The translations under genes and the position numbers were made by a program. The notes below the pieces were generated by a model. It was given only the letters and a program-made list of their open reading frames with translations. It was not told where the DNA came from and did no database searches. Positions 61,510-64,000 of a DNA stretch of 64,000 nucleotides are shown piece by piece. The number at the start of each line of letters is the position of its first letter. The first letter of the stretch is position 1. Origin of the DNA: Lachnospiraceae bacterium (GTDB lineage Bacteria; Bacillota; Clostridia; Lachnospirales; Lachnospiraceae); contig QXWO01000007.1 in assembly GCA_009911035.1 (NCBI GenBank), forward strand, positions 25,977 to 89,976, in the 5' to 3' direction.

Positions 61510-64000
61510 TTAGTATCCCATATAACTGATATTCATGTCAACACTTCCGCTGATCCCCGCCACTTTTCCTTTAGAGGAATACTGCCACATATCATATTTG
61601 GTCTTACTATAGCTGGGTGCTGCCGCATACTGGGCCAGCCATATTTTATAACTGGCAAGGCTAGGGGCATCCACGTAACTGTTCAGCCACGTCTTATTTG
61701 CATAAATTCCTGACTTATATCCGGAATTCTGTATGGTCTGGCAAAACGCCCTGCATACTGCAGTCCTGGTTCCTGCGTCGATCTTATCGCCTCTGCCATT
61801 GCTTGGCTCCACATCCAGGAATACCGGATAACTGATATTATACCCTTTAATCAGCCCTAATACCATGGAAGCTTCCTCTACCGCCTCCACTTCGTTTACC
61901 GCCTGGGTAAAGAAGTAAACTCCCACTTTGAGCCCTGCGGCGGAAGCGCCTTTGATGTTGCTTCTGAACATGGGATCCTCTATCAAAGCTCCGGTAGTGG
62001 AACCCCGGTAGCCGCAGCGGATAATTACATAAGAAACGCCACTGTTTTTCACTGCATTCCAGTCGATATTCCCATTCCATTTGGATACATCAATTCCCAA
62101 ATGCCCGGAACCGGTATTTAAAGAGCCATCACTGTTGAAGGTATATTTGGCCCCCTGGATGACCTGTTCGCCAGTAACTTTATTTCCATTTTTATCAAAA
62201 AAATACGTTACCCCGTCAATTTCCTGCCAGCCCGTATATCTGTATTCACCTTTTGTGGTGCTGACTTTACGGTAAAATTCCTTGATACTGCTATTGTAAT
62301 AATCGGCATATTTTGCTTCTCTGAAATGTCCGTCGCCGTCTTTGACATACAGCACCTCGCCGCTGGTTGTCTTTAATACACTGGTTGTATCTTCCTTCAG
62401 ATTCTTAGGCGTGGCAGTGGGCGTTGCGGAAGGCGCCGGACTGCCGGATGGTTTCGCTGACGGTGATACTGTTGGTGACGCTGTGGCTTTGGCAGTTGCC
62501 GTAGGTGCCGCAGTAGGCTTTCCTGTAGGTGCCGCCGTGGGAACCGGGGTAGGTTTCTGTGTGGGTATCCCTGTAGGCGCCGGAGTCGGTTTCGCTGTGG
62601 GTTTCTCTGTAGGCGCCGGAGCCGGCTTTTCCGTAGGTTTTTCCGGTGCCGGGGTAGGCTTTTGTGTAGGGACCGCTGTAGGTGCTGCCGTGGGTTTTTC
62701 TGTCGGTGCCGCGGTAGGAGGCGCTTCTACAGGCTTTTCCGTAGGTGCGGCGGTAGGGTCTGGTTCCGGTTCCGGCGCCTGGGTAGGTTCAGCCGTTGGC
62801 TTCTCCGGTTCCGGCGTTTCCTCCTCCTTTGGCGGATTCTGTTCATCTTCTTCCTCAGTCGGCGCGTCAGGCTCTCTTGCATCAATCCCCGTTAAAAGAC
62901 GGAATCCGACAGATGCCTGCTGGGCCGGGTCTGCAATACTGCTCCTGTCTATCTTTTCGTAGCCTTCTTCCGTCTCCTCCGTCCCATCTATCAATGTCTT
63001 GGTGGATTCCACCCACTCTACTGTATCAGTATTGGTAGATTCCACCACAGTTTCATTCACTTTGGTATCTTCCACTGCCACATTGACCTGTGCTTCTGTT
63101 TTTACCTCGTCAGATACATCTACCTTTTTATATTCAATCTTATCCCGCACTGTAATGGCCGTTTCTTCTGCGGAAATCTGATACGTACTGTCCGAAGCAG
63201 GCGAGATTATCTTAACCTTATATTTCCCCGGTTCTATATCGGTCTTATATATGATGCCGTCTTTGTCATCATCTTTGTATGTAACAGTATTCCCCGAAGG
63301 TGTCTTCACTTCCACCTCAAATTCAATATTCGGAATCAATTTTCCTGTTTTCTTATTGATAAACTTTATTTTCAAATCCTTCTGGATGGAAGTAAGGTTC
63401 ATGACCACCTCAGTATCTCCTGCCTTCTCCTGTTCCTTTTCTTCCTCCTGATCTTCTTCCTGTTCCGCCTCTGTCTCAGCCGCTGCCAGCCTGGATGCCT
63501 GGGCATCTGCAATAGCCACAAGCCCGCTTTCACCAATCATATGGATGTCTTCAATCCCCACTCCGATTTCTGCAAAAGTCTCTATTTGTGCCTGACTGCT
63601 TTTGGCCCCCAGATACATGGTTCCAGTCACTACCGCCAGAATCAGGACCGCTGCACTGGTAAGGGCAATGATGTAATCCACCGCTGACATATGGGTGAGC
63701 TTATAAACGACTTTTCCCATGACACCTTCCGGCACATCATCGTCATCGTCGTATTCTTCATCCTCTTCGTCGTCATAATCGTCATCGTAATCTTCTTCGT
63801 CCTCATCTATTTCAAAGTCATCATCCTCATAATCTTCCTCGTCGTCTTCGTAATATTCGTCATCAGATTCATAGACTTCCTCATCCTCGTAGTACTCCTC
63901 ATCTTCAGATTCATAGGTTTCTCCATCCTCGTAGTACTCCTCATCTTCAGATTCATAGGCTTCCTCATCCTCGTAGTACTCCTCATCTTCAGATTCATAG
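61510..64000 (-). CDS. Membrane-anchored GH25 lysozyme-like protein, N-terminus outside window
   Basis: The reading frame stays open to the right edge, so the start lies beyond 64000; a GTG at 63735 is not needed. From the N-terminal side: a highly acidic tract with four 14-residue repeats (63832-63999), one membrane helix (about 63604-63678, YIIALTSAAVLILAVV), a coiled acidic stretch, a beta domain (KFINKKTGKLIPNIEFEVEV), a Pro/Thr/Ala-rich spacer of about 120 residues (near 62400-62780), wall-binding-type repeats (YTGWQEIDGVTYFFDKNGNK) and a C-terminal GH25 domain with LGIDVSKWNG and FLDVEPSNG giving the catalytic Asp/Glu. It would cut or bind peptidoglycan at the surface, next to the glycan cluster. 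Confidence 0.9.
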   Translation of the reverse strand, partial: YESEDEEYYEDEEAYESEDEEYYEDGETYESEDEEYYEDEEVYESDDEYYEDDEEDYEDDDFEIDEDEEDYDDDYDDEEDEEYDDDDDVPEGVMGKVVYKLTHMSAVDYIIALTSAAVLILAVVTGTMYLGAKSSQAQIETFAEIGVGIEDIHMIGESGLVAIADAQASRLAAAETEAEQEEDQEEEKEQEKAGDTEVVMNLTSIQKDLKIKFINKKTGKLIPNIEFEVEVKTPSGNTVTYKDDDKDGIIYKTDIEPGKYKVKIISPASDSTYQISAEETAITVRDKIEYKKVDVSDEVKTEAQVNVAVEDTKVNETVVESTNTDTVEWVESTKTLIDGTEETEEGYEKIDRSSIADPAQQASVGFRLLTGIDAREPDAPTEEEDEQNPPKEEETPEPEKPTAEPTQAPEPEPDPTAAPTEKPVEAPPTAAPTEKPTAAPTAVPTQKPTPAPEKPTEKPAPAPTEKPTAKPTPAPTGIPTQKPTPVPTAAPTGKPTAAPTATAKATASPTVSPSAKPSGSPAPSATPTATPKNLKEDTTSVLKTTSGEVLYVKDGDGHFREAKYADYYNSSIKEFYRKVSTTKGEYRYTGWQEIDGVTYFFDKNGNKVTGEQVIQGAKYTFNSDGSLNTGSGHLGIDVSKWNGNIDWNAVKNSGVSYVIIRCGYRGSTTGALIEDPMFRSNIKGASAAGLKVGVYFFTQAVNEVEAVEEASMVLGLIKGYNISYPVFLDVEPSNGRGDKIDAGTRTAVCRAFCQTIQNSGYKSGIYANKTWLNSYVDAPSLASYKIWLAQYAAAPSYSKTKYDMWQYSSKGKVAGISGSVDMNISYMGY
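63832..63999 (-). repeat. 42-bp tandem repeats encoding an acidic tract
   Basis: Four in-frame copies of 42 bp; consensus product YESEDEEYYEDEEA, the fourth diverged (YESDDEYYEDDEED). More copies may lie beyond the edge. Confidence 0.88.

Noticed and set aside
62342-62962. 206-codon plus-strand Gly/Val-rich frame
   Set aside because: Antisense image of the Pro/Thr/Ala repeat spacer in the GH25 protein; no ribosome site.
63807-63998. Minus-strand Met/Lys/Arg-rich frame
   Set aside because: Out-of-frame reading of the 42-bp acidic repeats that belong to the GH25 gene.
63832-63999. CRISPR-like regular repeat
   Set aside because: Repeats are contiguous with no spacers, in frame, and encode an acidic protein tract.
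1-64000. tRNA, rRNA, or prophage/insertion-sequence genes
   Set aside because: I looked in the intergenic gaps for cloverleaf-like or rRNA segments and for transposase or integrase motifs and found none apart from the Rpn genes; a computed scan could still find a missed tRNA.

Overview
The window reads as chromosome from a Gram-positive, spore-forming, motile anaerobe of the Clostridia, most likely Lachnospiraceae. The pointers are strong AGGAGG-type ribosome sites, moderate GC, a SPOCS/LysM spore-type protein, PyrK/PyrD type 1B dihydroorotate dehydrogenase, chemoreceptors, a BlaI/BlaR1-type pair and Rpn-family nuclease genes. This is inference from gene content; no rRNA or tRNA gene was seen. 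Most genes lie on the minus strand.

Layout. 0-4 kb (minus): a ClpX-type unfoldase cut by the left edge, a coiled-coil NlpC/P60 wall hydrolase and a trigger-factor-like lipoprotein. 4-8 kb: a small membrane protein (plus), then DUF1934, glutamate racemase, a small membrane-anchored protein, a GntR regulator and ispE (minus). 8.4-21.7 kb: a carbohydrate locus with an AraC regulator (plus) and, on the minus strand, an orphan sugar-binding lipoprotein, a chemoreceptor that appears to carry a carbohydrate-binding module, two GH94 phosphorylases, and an ABC importer (binding protein plus two permeases). Three related operator/promoter elements tie the regulator to both transcription units. 22-28 kb: a gene with a sigma-D-like promoter, two envelope genes behind an 11-bp direct-repeat array, MscS, a TIM-barrel-like protein, and three copies of a small promoter-to-terminator unit. 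28-34 kb: BlaR1/BlaI-like pair, ybaK flanked by an intact and a deleted Rpn gene, and the SPOCS/LysM protein. 34-37 kb: pyrC-pyrK-pyrD. 37-41 kb: a second chemoreceptor, a PrcB-like lipoprotein and an HtrA protease.

41.6-64 kb is one long minus-strand surface-glycan region: GH25 lysozyme-like protein, rfbB, rfbA, rfbC, a Wzm/Wzt ABC exporter, a methyltransferase-kinase fusion resembling the O-antigen cap enzyme WbdD, several GT2 glycosyltransferases, a phosphohexomutase, a polyprenyl-phosphate sugar transferase and an LCP ligase. Together these would make nucleotide sugars, start and extend a rhamnose-containing glycan, cap it, export it and attach it to peptidoglycan. rfbD is not in the window.

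The most notable observations are the chemoreceptor with an inserted carbohydrate-binding module inside a phosphorolysis locus; the WbdD-like capping enzyme next to a Wzt with a C-terminal domain in a Gram-positive; three copies of a putative small-RNA unit; and a repeat that recurs directly behind intrinsic terminators.
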